64,000 bases of DNA from Pseudomonas sp. efr-133-TYG-5 (GCF_030209175.1 NZ_JARVSM010000004.1:62001-126000); one strand, 5' to 3'. Positions 17,222 to 25,918 are shown, counted from the first letter of the stretch. Numbers and translations: made by a program. Notes: a model not told the origin generated them from the sequence alone.

Positions 17222-18613
17222 TCAATGTCCGGCAGGTTTTCGGCGGTGGTGCAATCGCCAGCCGAGCAGGATCAGCAGCAACAAAAAGATACCGCCGCCG
17301 ATCAGCCACAACACCTGGTCGTCGCTGAGCAGCGGTTTCTCGATGCGCAGATAGCCCGGCTGCAGCAGCAACTCGCGCATGGCCTTGTTCGCCGTCTCCA
17401 GCGTCACCCCTTGCAGCTCGCGGGCCGGGTCGGTGAAGCGGCCGTCCTCGTAGTCACCGAGGGCACTCCAGTAATAGTCGGCGAGGGCGCTGTTGCCCTG
17501 CACCGCCCAGGCCTGATGGGCGATGGCGGCCTGCTTGAGCCGGGCGAAGGTGTCGGCATCGAGGCCGTTTTTCAGCAGGTCGGCCTTGAGCGCTTCGAGC
17601 ACCTGCTGGGCCTCAGCGATATCGGCGCGATCCAGATCGGCGTTGAGGCTCATGAAGCCGACGCCGCCGAACACCTCGCGCTCGGCCCACGGCCCGTACG
17701 ACAGGCTGTGGTTCAGGCGCAACTGGCGATACAGCGCCCAGTCCAGGTAATCCTTGAGCAGGTCGAAGGTTTCGTCGTACTGATCGTCCAGCACCGGCTC
17801 CGGCACCAGCCAGTGCAGCTTGGCGCTGTCGCCGATGAACCCGCGCATCAGCGTGCGTTCATGGGCGGCGCTGGCGCGAATGTCCGGCAGTGGCCGGTGT
17901 TCGCTGGGGTCGACGGCCTCGAGCGCGCCCCAGGAGCGTTCCAGGTAGGCCGGCAGCAGTTTGTCGAGCTCACCGACCACGATCAGGGTCATGTTGTTCG
18001 GTGCGTACCAGGCCTTGCGTACCTTCTCCAGTTGTTCCTGGGTCAGGTGGTCGACCTCGGCGCGCTGCGGGCATTTGAGGCCCAGCTCGACCGCCAGCTG
18101 ATTGCTCGCCGAGTGGCCCAGGTCCTGGCGGTCGAGGAAGCGGCGCAGGCGCGTGTAATGGCCGCCGTCCTCGCGCTCGACCACGCGTTTGGCGGCGTTG
18201 ATCGCGTTGTCGTCGATGCGCGTCTGGGTCAGCAGGTCGAGCAGCAGGTCGAGCACCTTGCGCTGATTCTTCGCCGGTGCCTCGATGACAAACGTGGTGT
18301 CGGCGTTGCTGGTGAAGGCGTTCCAGTCGCCGCCGAGGGCCTGCATGCGCTCTTCCAGGCCACCTTCGCCGGTGGCATCGATGCCGCTGAACAGCAAGTG
18401 CTCGAGCAGGTGCGGCAGCTCTTTTTCATCGCAGTCGAAATCGTCGAGACCGACACCCACCACCAGGCGAATCGCCACATGGCCGCGCTCAGTACCGGGC
18501 TTGAGCAGCAGTTGCAGGCCGTTGGGCAGGGCATAGCCTTCGACCTGAAATCGATCAATGGCGAAGGCGGGCAGGGAACCGAGCAACAGACAGGCGAACA
18601 ACAGGCAACGCAT
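17222..18613 (-). CDS. Periplasmic/membrane-anchored M16 zinc metallopeptidase
   Basis: The 463-residue protein has a signal peptide (residues 1-18, ending PAFA) and the inverted zinc motif HLLEH (His68, Glu71, His72) of the M16 (pitrilysin/insulinase) family. The third ligand region is probably VVEREDGG near residue 145, so the enzyme looks active. A C-terminal hydrophobic helix (about 432-452, LWLIGGGIFLLLLILL) followed by RLHHRRK suggests an anchor in the inner membrane with the peptidase in the periplasm. Pseudomonas more often carries M16 genes as tandem pairs; this one is single. It has REP elements on both sides. The substrate is unknown. Confidence 0.88.
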   Translation of the reverse strand: MRCLLFACLLLGSLPAFAIDRFQVEGYALPNGLQLLLKPGTERGHVAIRLVVGVGLDDFDCDEKELPHLLEHLLFSGIDATGEGGLEERMQALGGDWNAFTSNADTTFVIEAPAKNQRKVLDLLLDLLTQTRIDDNAINAAKRVVEREDGGHYTRLRRFLDRQDLGHSASNQLAVELGLKCPQRAEVDHLTQEQLEKVRKAWYAPNNMTLIVVGELDKLLPAYLERSWGALEAVDPSEHRPLPDIRASAAHERTLMRGFIGDSAKLHWLVPEPVLDDQYDETFDLLKDYLDWALYRQLRLNHSLSYGPWAEREVFGGVGFMSLNADLDRADIAEAQQVLEALKADLLKNGLDADTFARLKQAAIAHQAWAVQGNSALADYYWSALGDYEDGRFTDPARELQGVTLETANKAMRELLLQPGYLRIEKPLLSDDQVLWLIGGGIFLLLLILLGWRLHHRRKPAGH

Positions 18614-18661
18614 AACAGTCTTCCGTACGGCTGATTTGGAGATCCGTGTTGTCAGTCATGG

Positions 18662-18734
18662 CCCCATCGCTGGCAAGCCAGCTCCCACAAGGCGGCGTTC
18701 ACGAAACCCTGTGGGAGCTGGCTTGCCAGCGAAA
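18662..18734. repeat. REP pair (inverted)
   Basis: CCCATCGCTGGCAAGCCAGC and its complement on the right flank about 20 bases, in the gap between the NptA-like and M16 genes. Confidence 0.8.
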
Positions 18735-18785
18735 GCGGCCTTGAGGCTGAACTCTGAGTTACTGACTGACCCCAGCCCCAGACGT

Positions 18786-20444
18786 TCAAGGCGAATGCGT
18801 GATGTCGGCCATGTCATCCGCTTCCAGCGCCCCGGTATCCGCCGTTTCCAGCACCACGTAGGCACTGCTGCAGAACAGTGAATTCAAGCGCTTCATATCC
18901 GCAATCAGCTCCAGGTGCAGCGAACTGGTTTCCAGGCTCTGCACGATCTTGCGTTGCAAACGGCTGACATGGGCATGCGCCAGGCGCCGCTCCTGGGCGC
19001 GGAAGCGGCGTTTTTCGCGCAGCAACTGACGGGCGCTTTCGCGGTCGCCGCTGAGAAACACCGACAGCCCCAGGCGCAGATTGGCGATCAACTGGCTGTG
19101 CAGCCCGGCCAGTTCCTCCAGGCCATCCTCGGAAAACGAGCGGCGTTGCGAGGTTTTCTGCTGCTGGACCTTGCGCAGCATGCGTTCGATCAGGTCGCTG
19201 GCGAGCTTGAGGTTGATCGCCAGTTCGATGATCTCCGCCCAGCGCCGGCTGTCGTGCTCGCCGAGGTCTTCGCGGGGCATTTGCGCCAGGTACAGCTTGA
19301 TCGCGCTGTACAGCGCCTCGACGTCGTCGGTCAGCCGGCGCATTTCCTGGGTGACGGCGGTCTGCTTGCCGCGCAGGACATCGAGGGTGGCGTCGAGCAT
19401 GTTGTCGATCAGGTCGCCCATGCGCAGGGTTTCCCGAGCAGCATTGGCCAGGGCCAGGCTGGGCGTGACCAGGGCGGTCGGATCGAGGTGGCGAGGCTTG
19501 GCCGTGCCGTTGACCTCCGGACGCTCCGGCAGCAGCCAGGCGCACAGCCGCGCCATCGGCCCGACACTGGGCAGCAGGATCAGGCAACGCACGGTGTTGT
19601 AGAGCAGGTGGAAGCCGATGACCATTTCCTGCGAGCTGAAATCCAGGCTGTCGATCCAGTGCACCAGCGGATCGAGTACCGGAATGATCAACAGCAGGCC
19701 GATCAGCTTGTACAGCAGGCTGCCGAGCGCCACCTGGCGGCCGGCGGCGTTCTGCATGCTGGTGCTCATGAACGCCAGCACGCCGCTGCCGATGTTGGCG
19801 CCGATGACCAGGCCGATCGCCACGGGCAGGCTGATCACGCTGGCCCCGGCGAGGGTCGCGGTGAGCAGCACGGCGGCCAGGCTGGAGTAGGAAATCATCG
19901 CGAACAGCGCGCCGACCAGGGCGTCGAGCAGGATGTCGCCGGTCAGCGAGGCGAAAATCACTTTCACCCCCTGGGCATGGGTGATCGGTGCGGCCGCTTC
20001 GACGATCAGTTGCAGGGCGAGAATGATCAGGCCCAGGCCGATGCTGACCCGGCCCATCTGCCCGAGCCGCGTCTGCTTGCGCGAGAGGAAGAAAATCACC
20101 CCGAGAAATATCAGCAGTGGCGACAGCCACGACAGGTCGAAGGTCAGCACCCGCGCCATCAGCGCCGTACCGACGTCGGCGCCGAGCATGGTCGCCAGCG
20201 CCGGGGTCAGCGCCATCAGGCCCTGGCCGACGAAGGAGGTGACGAGCATGGCGGTGGCGTTGCTGCTCTGCACCATCGCGGTGACGACGATGCCGGCGAC
20301 GAAGGCCAGCCAGCGCTTGGACATGTTCTGGCCAATCACATGGCGCAGATTGGTGCCGTACACCCGCAGGATGCCGGTTCGGACGATGTGCGTGCCCCAG
20401 ATCAGCAGGGCCACGGCAGACAGCAGATTGAGCAGGGTGAGCAT
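18786..20444 (-). CDS. Na/Pi cotransporter, NptA/YjbB family with PhoU-like domain
   Basis: The 552-residue protein has eight to nine membrane helices in the first 310 residues, in two related halves. Each half carries a Gln/Ser-rich motif typical of Na/Pi cotransporters (MVQSSNATAMLVTSF and ISYSSLAAVLLTATLAG). Residues about 340-540 are helical and PhoU-like. Family members (NptA, YjbB) move phosphate with sodium, and YjbB exports phosphate in E. coli, so direction cannot be read from sequence. The start at 20444 (MLTLLNLLSAVALL) follows a GGGGGT ribosome site; an extension to 20480 lacks one. A 377-base gap with REP elements lies upstream. Confidence 0.88.
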   Translation of the reverse strand: MLTLLNLLSAVALLIWGTHIVRTGILRVYGTNLRHVIGQNMSKRWLAFVAGIVVTAMVQSSNATAMLVTSFVGQGLMALTPALATMLGADVGTALMARVLTFDLSWLSPLLIFLGVIFFLSRKQTRLGQMGRVSIGLGLIILALQLIVEAAAPITHAQGVKVIFASLTGDILLDALVGALFAMISYSSLAAVLLTATLAGASVISLPVAIGLVIGANIGSGVLAFMSTSMQNAAGRQVALGSLLYKLIGLLLIIPVLDPLVHWIDSLDFSSQEMVIGFHLLYNTVRCLILLPSVGPMARLCAWLLPERPEVNGTAKPRHLDPTALVTPSLALANAARETLRMGDLIDNMLDATLDVLRGKQTAVTQEMRRLTDDVEALYSAIKLYLAQMPREDLGEHDSRRWAEIIELAINLKLASDLIERMLRKVQQQKTSQRRSFSEDGLEELAGLHSQLIANLRLGLSVFLSGDRESARQLLREKRRFRAQERRLAHAHVSRLQRKIVQSLETSSLHLELIADMKRLNSLFCSSAYVVLETADTGALEADDMADITHSP

Positions 20445-20631
20445 GCAGACCCCCTGTATTTCAGCGCCCCAGAGGAGCAAGTTGACGGTACCGCGCGGTT
20501 TCTACGTTTTTGATACTTAAGCTGTAGTTGGCTAACGGACTGGGCGCCAGCATTGCACAGCTAAAGCGGGGATTGAAACAAAAGTGTCATGAAAATGGCT
20601 TTATCCACAACCCGCGCAATCACCCCAAATT

Positions 20632-20723
20632 CCTGTGGGAGCTGGCTCGCCAGCGATGACGGCAGCACTGGCGACCTTGATGTTGCCTGACACGCCGCTA
20701 TCGCTGGCAAGCCAGCTCCCACA
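20632..20723. repeat. REP pair (inverted)
   Basis: CCTGTGGGAGCTGGCTCGCC on the left and TCGCTGGCAAGCCAGCTCCC on the right, about 50 bases between. Confidence 0.85.
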
Positions 20724-20756
20724 GGACTTGTGCAGGAACCCAGAATCCATTTGAAA

Positions 20757-20799
20757 AAAAACCTGTGGAAGTCTGGCTTGCCAGCTCCCACAGGTTTTT
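20757..20799. terminator. Bidirectional terminator derived from a REP arm
   Basis: AAAAACCTGTGG (20757-20768) pairs with CCACAGGTTTTT (20788-20799). Inside, CTGG (20773-20776) pairs with CCAG (20781-20784). The stem carries REP sequence, and A- and T-tracts flank it on both sides, so it can end TerC transcription on the - strand and any + strand transcript. Confidence 0.75.
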
Positions 20800-20821
20800 C
20801 ATTGGCTGCCGGACAAGCGGG

Positions 20822-21589
20822 TTATTGGCCCGGAATGTCCTTGCGCAGCTTCACCGGGTCCTGCTGCTTGCGCTTCTTCGCAATCGCGGTGCGCATCTTG
20901 ATGTTGATCGCTTCCACCGCCAGCGAGAACGCCATGGCGAAATAGACGTAGCCTTTAGGCACATGCACGTCGAACGATTCGGCGATCAACACGGTACCGA
21001 CCACCAGCAGGAACGACAGCGCGAGCATTTTCAGCGACGGGTGCTTGTCGATGAACTCGCTGATCTTGCCCGAGGCCGCCATCATCACCAGCACCGCGAC
21101 GATGATCGCCGCGACCATCACCGGCACATGGGACACCATGCCGACGGCGGTGATCACCGAGTCCAGCGAGAACACGATGTCGATGATCGCGATCTGGATG
21201 ATGGTGTAGAGGAAGTTGCCGCCCTTGCCCGAAGGCTCGTCGTCGCTTTCGTCTTCGCCTTCCAGCGCGTGGTACATCTCCTGGGAGCTTTTCCACAGCA
21301 GGAACAGGCCACCGAAGAACAGGATCAGGTCACGTCCGGAAATGCCCTGGCCGAATACCTCGAACAGGTCGGCGGTGAGGCGCATGACCCAGGTGATCGA
21401 CAGCAGCAACAGGATCCGGGTGATCATGGCCAGGCCAAGTCCGAAGATCCGGGTGCGCGGCTGCATGTGCTTGGGCATGCGGCTGACCAGGATCGAAATC
21501 ATGATGATGTTATCGATGCCGAGGACGATTTCCAGGGCGGTCAGGGTGAAGAAGGCAACCCAGATTTCGGGGTTGGTCAGCCAATCCAT
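20822..21589 (-). CDS. TerC-family integral membrane protein
   Basis: The 255-residue protein has seven or so membrane helices. The two TerC acid motifs are present: EIVLGIDNIIMISIL near the start and DIVFSLDSVITAVG in the middle, with an acidic loop (EGEDESDDEPSG) between. The family includes tellurite-resistance TerC and the manganese exporter Alx/MeeF type; Mn export has been shown for some members, and for this one it is inferred. I looked for a yybP-ykoY manganese riboswitch, but only 70 bases separate it from the citrate transporter gene and they hold a terminator hairpin, so no such leader fits. Confidence 0.88.
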   Translation of the reverse strand: MDWLTNPEIWVAFFTLTALEIVLGIDNIIMISILVSRMPKHMQPRTRIFGLGLAMITRILLLLSITWVMRLTADLFEVFGQGISGRDLILFFGGLFLLWKSSQEMYHALEGEDESDDEPSGKGGNFLYTIIQIAIIDIVFSLDSVITAVGMVSHVPVMVAAIIVAVLVMMAASGKISEFIDKHPSLKMLALSFLLVVGTVLIAESFDVHVPKGYVYFAMAFSLAVEAINIKMRTAIAKKRKQQDPVKLRKDIPGQ

Positions 21590-21620
21590 GTGTATTCCTT
21601 TGAGCGAGTGTTAAACCAAG

Positions 21621-21641
21621 ACGCCAGCAAGCAGCTGGCGT
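21621..21641 (-). terminator. Terminator hairpin after the citrate transporter gene
   Basis: ACGCCAG (21621-21627) pairs with CTGGCGT (21635-21641); read on the - strand the stem is followed by CTTGGTTT. It separates the citrate transporter from TerC. Confidence 0.55.
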
Positions 21642-21659
21642 TCTGGTGAGTTGATGCCG

Positions 21660-22967
21660 TTACAAAGTGCTGAACAGCGGGAACGTCCCCAACAGCAATG
21701 CAGCCACCAGTATGCACAGGCAGACCAGCACTGCCCACTTCAGGGTGAAGCGTTGATGGTCGCCGAACTCGATGCCGGCCAGCGCCACCAGCAGGTAAGT
21801 CGATGGCACCAGCGGGCTGAGCAGGTGCACCGGCTGACCGACGATCGACGCCCGGGCCATTTCCACGGCGGTGATGCCGTAGTGGCTGGCCGCTTCGGAC
21901 AGCACCGGCAACACCCCGTAGTAGAACGCGTCGTTCGACATGAAGAACGTGAACGGCATGCTCACCAGCGCGGTGATGACCGCCAGGTACGGGCCGAGGA
22001 AATCCGGAATCACCGCCAGCAGGCTCTTGGACATCGCATCGACCATGCCAGTGCCCGACAGGATACCGGTGAAGATACCCGCGGCGAAAATCAGACTGAC
22101 CACCGACAGCACGCTGCCGGCGTGAGCGGCGACGCGGTCCTTCTGCATTTGCAGGCACGGGTAGTTGACGATCATCGCGATGCTGAACGCCACCATGAAC
22201 AGCACCGGCAGCGGCAACAGGCCGGCGATCAGGGTGCACATCAGCGCCAGGGTCAGCAGGCCGTTGAACCAGATCAGTTTCGGACGACGGGCATCCGGGA
22301 ACTGCGACACGCTGATTTCGCTGTGGTCGATTTCGTCGCCGACTAGGTGCAGCTCGCCCAGACGCGCACGTTCACGCTTGCCGTAGAAGTAGGCGATGAC
22401 CAGGATTGCCACCACGCCGGCGGCCATGGCCGGGATCATCGGCACGAAGATGTCCGACGGGTCGACGTGCAGCGCACTGGCGGCACGGGCGGTCGGGCCA
22501 CCCCACGGGGTCATGTTCATCACGCCGCCGGCGAGGATGATCAGCCCGGCCATGATCCGCGGGCTCATGCCGATGCGGCTGTACAGCGGCAGCATGGCGG
22601 CCACGCAGATCATGTAAGTGGTCGCGCCATCCCCATCGAGGGAAACGACGAGCGCCAGTACGGCGGTGCCGACCGACACTTTCAGCGGGTCGCCCTTGAC
22701 CAGTTTGAGGATCTTGCGCACGGCCGGGTCGAACAGGCCGGAGTCGATCATCAGGGCGAAATACAGAATGGCGAACATCAGCATCACGCCGGTCGGCGCG
22801 AGCTTGGTGATGCCTTCGAGCATCATCGGACCGATCTTCGGCGCGAAACCACCGAACAGGGCGAACAGGATCGGGATGATGATCAGGGCGATCAGCGCGG
22901 ACAGGCGCTTGGTCATGATCAGGAACATGAACGTGATGACCATGGCAAAGCCAAGGAAAGTCAGCAT
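21660..22967 (-). CDS. citA: CitMHS-family citrate transporter
   Basis: The 435-residue protein has about 11-12 membrane helices. Typical family segments are MIDSGLFDPAVRKILK, SLDGDGATTYMI and GGVMNMTPWGGPTARAA. CitMHS proteins (Bacillus CitM, CitH) import citrate complexed with a divalent metal in symport with protons. The P. aeruginosa homolog is named CitA (from memory), so the symbol is tentative. It is followed by a hairpin and then TerC on the same strand. A 321-base gap upstream should contain its control region; no two-component or other citrate regulator lies next to it here. Confidence 0.85.
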   Translation of the reverse strand: MLTFLGFAMVITFMFLIMTKRLSALIALIIIPILFALFGGFAPKIGPMMLEGITKLAPTGVMLMFAILYFALMIDSGLFDPAVRKILKLVKGDPLKVSVGTAVLALVVSLDGDGATTYMICVAAMLPLYSRIGMSPRIMAGLIILAGGVMNMTPWGGPTARAASALHVDPSDIFVPMIPAMAAGVVAILVIAYFYGKRERARLGELHLVGDEIDHSEISVSQFPDARRPKLIWFNGLLTLALMCTLIAGLLPLPVLFMVAFSIAMIVNYPCLQMQKDRVAAHAGSVLSVVSLIFAAGIFTGILSGTGMVDAMSKSLLAVIPDFLGPYLAVITALVSMPFTFFMSNDAFYYGVLPVLSEAASHYGITAVEMARASIVGQPVHLLSPLVPSTYLLVALAGIEFGDHQRFTLKWAVLVCLCILVAALLLGTFPLFSTL

Positions 22968-23288
22968 GGGAATACTCCAGGCGTAGCGCGGCTAGGGAAT
23001 GGGCGGACCGGGTGGGATCAGCGCAGAACGGGAAGCACGAGGCGTACGGGCGGAGTGACAGCGAGGAGGCGGGTTACAGAGGACATCAGATCACCATTGT
23101 TGTTGTTAATTGGGCCGGGCGCGCGAACCGTCACACGCCGTGGCCAACCGGTCTGTTGCCGGCAGTGGGGGCGATCCTAATCGGGGAAGCTTTCAGCCAG
23201 CTTTCGCCGCGCCAAGCTTTGGGCGAATGGCCAACCGGCCGTCGGATGCGGCTAGAGTCAATGAATACGCGGACAGGAGGGCAGGGTG
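22968..23288. other. Intergenic stretch between divergent citrate transporter and GFA genes
   Basis: No gene found. It must hold promoters for both genes. I checked for a sigma-54 promoter toward the transporter and found none. AGGAGG at 23275-23280 is the ribosome site of the GFA gene. Confidence 0.55.
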
Positions 23289-23690
23289 ATGCAACCGATG
23301 CACAGTGGCGGCTGCCATTGCGGACACATTCGTTATCAGTTCAGCGGGGCGCTGCACGACATCGCCCACTGCCATTGTTCGATTTGCCGTCAGGTCAGTG
23401 GCGGTATCGTCACCACCTGGATCACCGTGCCCGCAGCGAGTTTCCAGTGGCTGGCCGGGACGCCTTCGCGCTATGACTCGTCGACCCGTTGTGCACGGTT
23501 CTTCTGCCCGACCTGCGGTGCACAACTGGCGCTGGTGACGTTGCTCAGCCCCGAGAGCATCGATTTGACTGTCGCCACGCTCGATCACCCCGAGCAGGCC
23601 GCCGCCGAGCGGCATATCTGGACCGACAGCCGCCTGCCATGGCTGCACCTGGACGAGCATCTACCTGGCGAACCTGAAGAAACCCTCTGA
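23289..23690 (+). CDS. GFA (glutathione-dependent formaldehyde-activating/CENP-V) family protein
   Basis: The 133-residue zinc protein has the spaced cysteines of the GFA fold: GGCHCG at the start, AHCHCSICR in the middle and FCPTCGAQ further on. The founding member, Gfa of Paracoccus, speeds the addition of glutathione to formaldehyde, but that role is disputed and most members are uncharacterised. The ATG at 23289 lies eight bases after AGGAGG; a GTG directly before it (23286) is an equal alternative. The stop abuts the stop of the convergent dioxygenase-like gene. No glutathione formaldehyde dehydrogenase lies nearby, so formaldehyde detoxification is not supported by context. Confidence 0.85.
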   Translation: MQPMHSGGCHCGHIRYQFSGALHDIAHCHCSICRQVSGGIVTTWITVPAASFQWLAGTPSRYDSSTRCARFFCPTCGAQLALVTLLSPESIDLTVATLDHPEQAAAERHIWTDSRLPWLHLDEHLPGEPEETL

Positions 23691-24017
23691 TTAAAAAATA
23701 GACAGGTCCAGCGGCCGCATCGCGCCCATCCAGATCGCGTGCTCGGTGTGGTCGCGCAGGTCATCGCCAGTGTCCGGGTGCAGGAACACCACCAGGCCCC
23801 GGCGATTGAGCGCCAGCCACGGCAGCACATCGCCGATCAGCTCCGGGCCGAAGGCCAGTTGGCAGCTCCAGTCCGGGTGCGGGCCGACCGGGCGTTCGTG
23901 CATCCGGCCCATCTTCAGCGGGAACAATTGCGCCGCCTCCTCGCACAGCGCCCGCGCCTGCGCGAGGGTGGTGGCGTCGTAATAAACGTGGGCGTGGTAA
24001 CCCTTGATCGCTTGCAT
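23691..24017 (-). CDS. DOPA 4,5-dioxygenase family protein
   Basis: The 108-residue protein begins MQAIKGYHAHVYYD, with HAHVYY and later VFLHPDTGDDLRDHT. These are the His-containing motifs of the small DOPA 4,5-dioxygenase family (extradiol-type in fungi and some bacteria; a ferredoxin-like fold). Bacterial members are mostly of unknown substrate, and some cleave catechols. Its length is usual for bacterial members. It is convergent with the GFA gene with no gap, and divergent from the NAD(P)-binding protein gene. Confidence 0.8.
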   Translation of the reverse strand: MQAIKGYHAHVYYDATTLAQARALCEEAAQLFPLKMGRMHERPVGPHPDWSCQLAFGPELIGDVLPWLALNRRGLVVFLHPDTGDDLRDHTEHAIWMGAMRPLDLSIF

Positions 24018-24101
24018 CGCAAAGCCTCTGAATCGGTTCGAACCCTCGGCGTTACCCGTATGTCACACGCCATACAAGGGAAAACAAAAGGGAACTCAGC
24101 C

Positions 24102-24767
24102 ATGAAAAATGCCGAAACCCCGGCGGTGAAAGTGGTGCTCTATGGTGCCATGGGTAGCCTGGGCGGTGCGTTGATGGCTGAACTGCTGCGTCGTCAGCAC
24201 GAAGTCATTGCCATCCTCGACGATTTGACCGCGCTCGCGCCACGGCCGGGCCTGCGCACCAAGAGCGGCGACCTGTTCGACGCCGAACGAGTCAATCAGA
24301 GCGTGGCCGGCAGCTCGGCGGTCATCTGCCTGCTGGATGCGCCGGGCCTGCCGTTCAGCAGCGATCACATTGAAAAATCCGTACTGCTCGGGCCGGTCGA
24401 GCAAGTGCTGGCGGTCGATGCGCTGATCGACGGCCTGCAATCGGCGGGGGTGCCGCGGCTGTTTGTGGTCGGCGATTTCGCCGTGCTCGACGAGCCGGAC
24501 CTGGACGATCGCCTGCAACGTCACGCCGCCGAGGAAATCCGTGAAGCCCTGCAGAGCAGCCCGTTGCAGTGGACGCTGGTGAACGCACCACGCGGCGTCG
24601 CGGGGCTGACCATCGAGCATTTCAGCCAGGTCAGCCATTCACTCGAGCCGGGTCTGGCCGAACCGCTGGAGCGGCTGAACCGAGTGGCGGTGGGGATTGC
24701 CGATGAGCTGCGGCTGAACCTGCACGTGGGCCAGCACGTGAATTTTGTCGCCGCGTCGGGTACCTAA
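24102..24767 (+). CDS. NAD(P)-binding Rossmann-fold protein, atypical SDR
   Basis: The 221-residue protein opens with a strand and the glycine-rich loop VVLYGAMGSLGGAL, with an acidic end of the second strand (AILDDL) and SGDLFD after it. This is the layout of NAD(P)H-binding atypical short-chain dehydrogenases (NmrA/YwnB-like). The classical YxxxK catalytic pair is not visible, so it may be a sensor or a reductase of unknown substrate. The ATG at 24102 follows AAAAGGGAACTC. Long upstream codons in the same frame lie antisense to the dioxygenase gene and are rejected. The frame ends 86 bases before the LysR gene stop. Confidence 0.75.
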   Translation: MKNAETPAVKVVLYGAMGSLGGALMAELLRRQHEVIAILDDLTALAPRPGLRTKSGDLFDAERVNQSVAGSSAVICLLDAPGLPFSSDHIEKSVLLGPVEQVLAVDALIDGLQSAGVPRLFVVGDFAVLDEPDLDDRLQRHAAEEIREALQSSPLQWTLVNAPRGVAGLTIEHFSQVSHSLEPGLAEPLERLNRVAVGIADELRLNLHVGQHVNFVAASGT

Positions 24768-24853
24768 CTAAAAAGCCACTGCCTTCAGTTCCTGCGGGGG
24801 ATGGTCTTCCAACGGTAAGAGCTGGGGCAGGTTCGGGCTGCGATCCTTGATCT

Positions 24854-25804
24854 TCATACCGCAATCGACGGCAATGCCATGCCTGTCAGGGACTCGGCAC
24901 TGCTGGCCTGTTCGGCCATCAACCAGTCGACAAACTGCTGAATCAACACGCCCCGGCGTTTGCGCTGCGGCAGCACCACGTAATAACCGAGGCGCGACAG
25001 GGTCGTCTCGGCAATCGGCCGGCACAGCAGACCCTGGGTCAGCAGGTTATCCACAAGGTGGCGCCAGCCAATCGCCACGCCTTGGCCGCCAATCGCTGCC
25101 TGAATCAGCAAGGTGTAGTTATCGAAGCGCAGTTGCCCCGGCGCGGGGGGCGTGCTGATGCCGAGTTCGCGGAACAGACCACTCCAGTCGAACCAGTTAC
25201 TGCTGTTTTCGCCGCGCAGGTGCAGCAGCGGCAACTCCAGCAACGCCTGGGCGGGCAAGGGCAGGGGGCGCGCCTTGAGCAATTGCGGGCTGCACACCGG
25301 AAACACTTCTTCGCTGAACAGCCAATGGCTTTCGCCCTGTTTGAAGCGCCCGTCACCAAACAGCACCGCGACATCGATATCGGTGCGCAGCATGTTGTGA
25401 TTGCGTTCGCTGGTCACCAGGCTGACGTCGATGTGCGGATTGGCCGCGTGAAAGCGCTGCAGGCGCGGCATCAGCCAATACGCAGCGAAGGCGAAGTCGG
25501 TGGCCACCTGCAGCACTTCATGTTGCTGCTGTGCGCTGATCGCGCTCAATCCGGCGTCGATATTCTGCAAACCGAGGGTCACCTGCTCGAACAGGATCGA
25601 GCCGGCCTCGGTCAGTTCGATGCCGCGGTAGATGCGGTCGAACAGCCGCGCGCCCAACTGCTCCTCAAGGCGCTTGATCTGTTGGCTGATCGCCGGTTGC
25701 GTGGTGCCCAGTTCCACCGCTGCCGCGGTGAAGCTGCGCTGGCGCGCCGCCGCTTCGAAGGCACGCAGCAGATCCAGCGACAGGTCGCCAAGGGCTTCAT
25801 ACAT
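24854..25804 (-). CDS. betR: LysR-family regulator of choline sulfate utilisation
   Basis: The 316-residue LysR-type protein has an N-terminal helix-turn-helix (SFTAAAVELGTTQPAISQQIKRLEEQLGARLF split over about 25-58) and a C-terminal substrate-binding domain. It is divergent from the choline sulfatase gene. The layout matches the choline sulfate utilisation regulators found beside betC in Pseudomonas (PA0032-like, from memory), so control of betC is likely, with choline sulfate or choline as inducer. The symbol is tentative. A perfect palindrome covers its own start codon, suggesting self-repression. A DnaA box lies in the coding region at 25047-25055. Confidence 0.8.
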   Translation of the reverse strand: MYEALGDLSLDLLRAFEAAARQRSFTAAAVELGTTQPAISQQIKRLEEQLGARLFDRIYRGIELTEAGSILFEQVTLGLQNIDAGLSAISAQQQHEVLQVATDFAFAAYWLMPRLQRFHAANPHIDVSLVTSERNHNMLRTDIDVAVLFGDGRFKQGESHWLFSEEVFPVCSPQLLKARPLPLPAQALLELPLLHLRGENSSNWFDWSGLFRELGISTPPAPGQLRFDNYTLLIQAAIGGQGVAIGWRHLVDNLLTQGLLCRPIAETTLSRLGYYVVLPQRKRRGVLIQQFVDWLMAEQASSAESLTGMALPSIAV

Positions 25805-25817
25805 AAGCTGTGCTTAT
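25803..25817. promoter_or_regulatory. LysR-type operator palindrome
   Basis: ATAAGC-TGT-GCTTAT, a perfect 6-bp dyad with a 3-base centre, contains the LysR consensus T-N11-A (25804 to 25816). It covers the start codon of the LysR gene and lies about 100 bases from betC. Confidence 0.65.
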
Positions 25818-25918
25818 CCTAGTCATTGCCCGGCACGGGCTTTACCGGGTAGAGCATGCGCTCCATGCTCGATCGCAGCAATGTCGCATAAATATTCACT
25901 ATGGAATGCCGCGATCAC

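Larger units (their letters stand above)
20445..20821. other. Gap between the NptA-like and TerC genes
   Basis: No gene is seen in these 377 bases. They hold an exact DnaA box TTATCCACA (20601-20609), a REP pair (20632-20723) and a terminator made from a third REP arm (20757-20799). The 90 bases beside the NptA-like start must contain its promoter; I see no clear consensus. Confidence 0.7.

Noticed and set aside
21590..21659. yybP-ykoY manganese riboswitch before terC
   Set aside because: The gap is only 70 bases and is filled by the hairpin of the preceding gene.
22968..23288. Sigma-54 promoter for the citrate transporter
   Set aside because: TGGCCACG on the - strand lacks a correctly spaced GC element.
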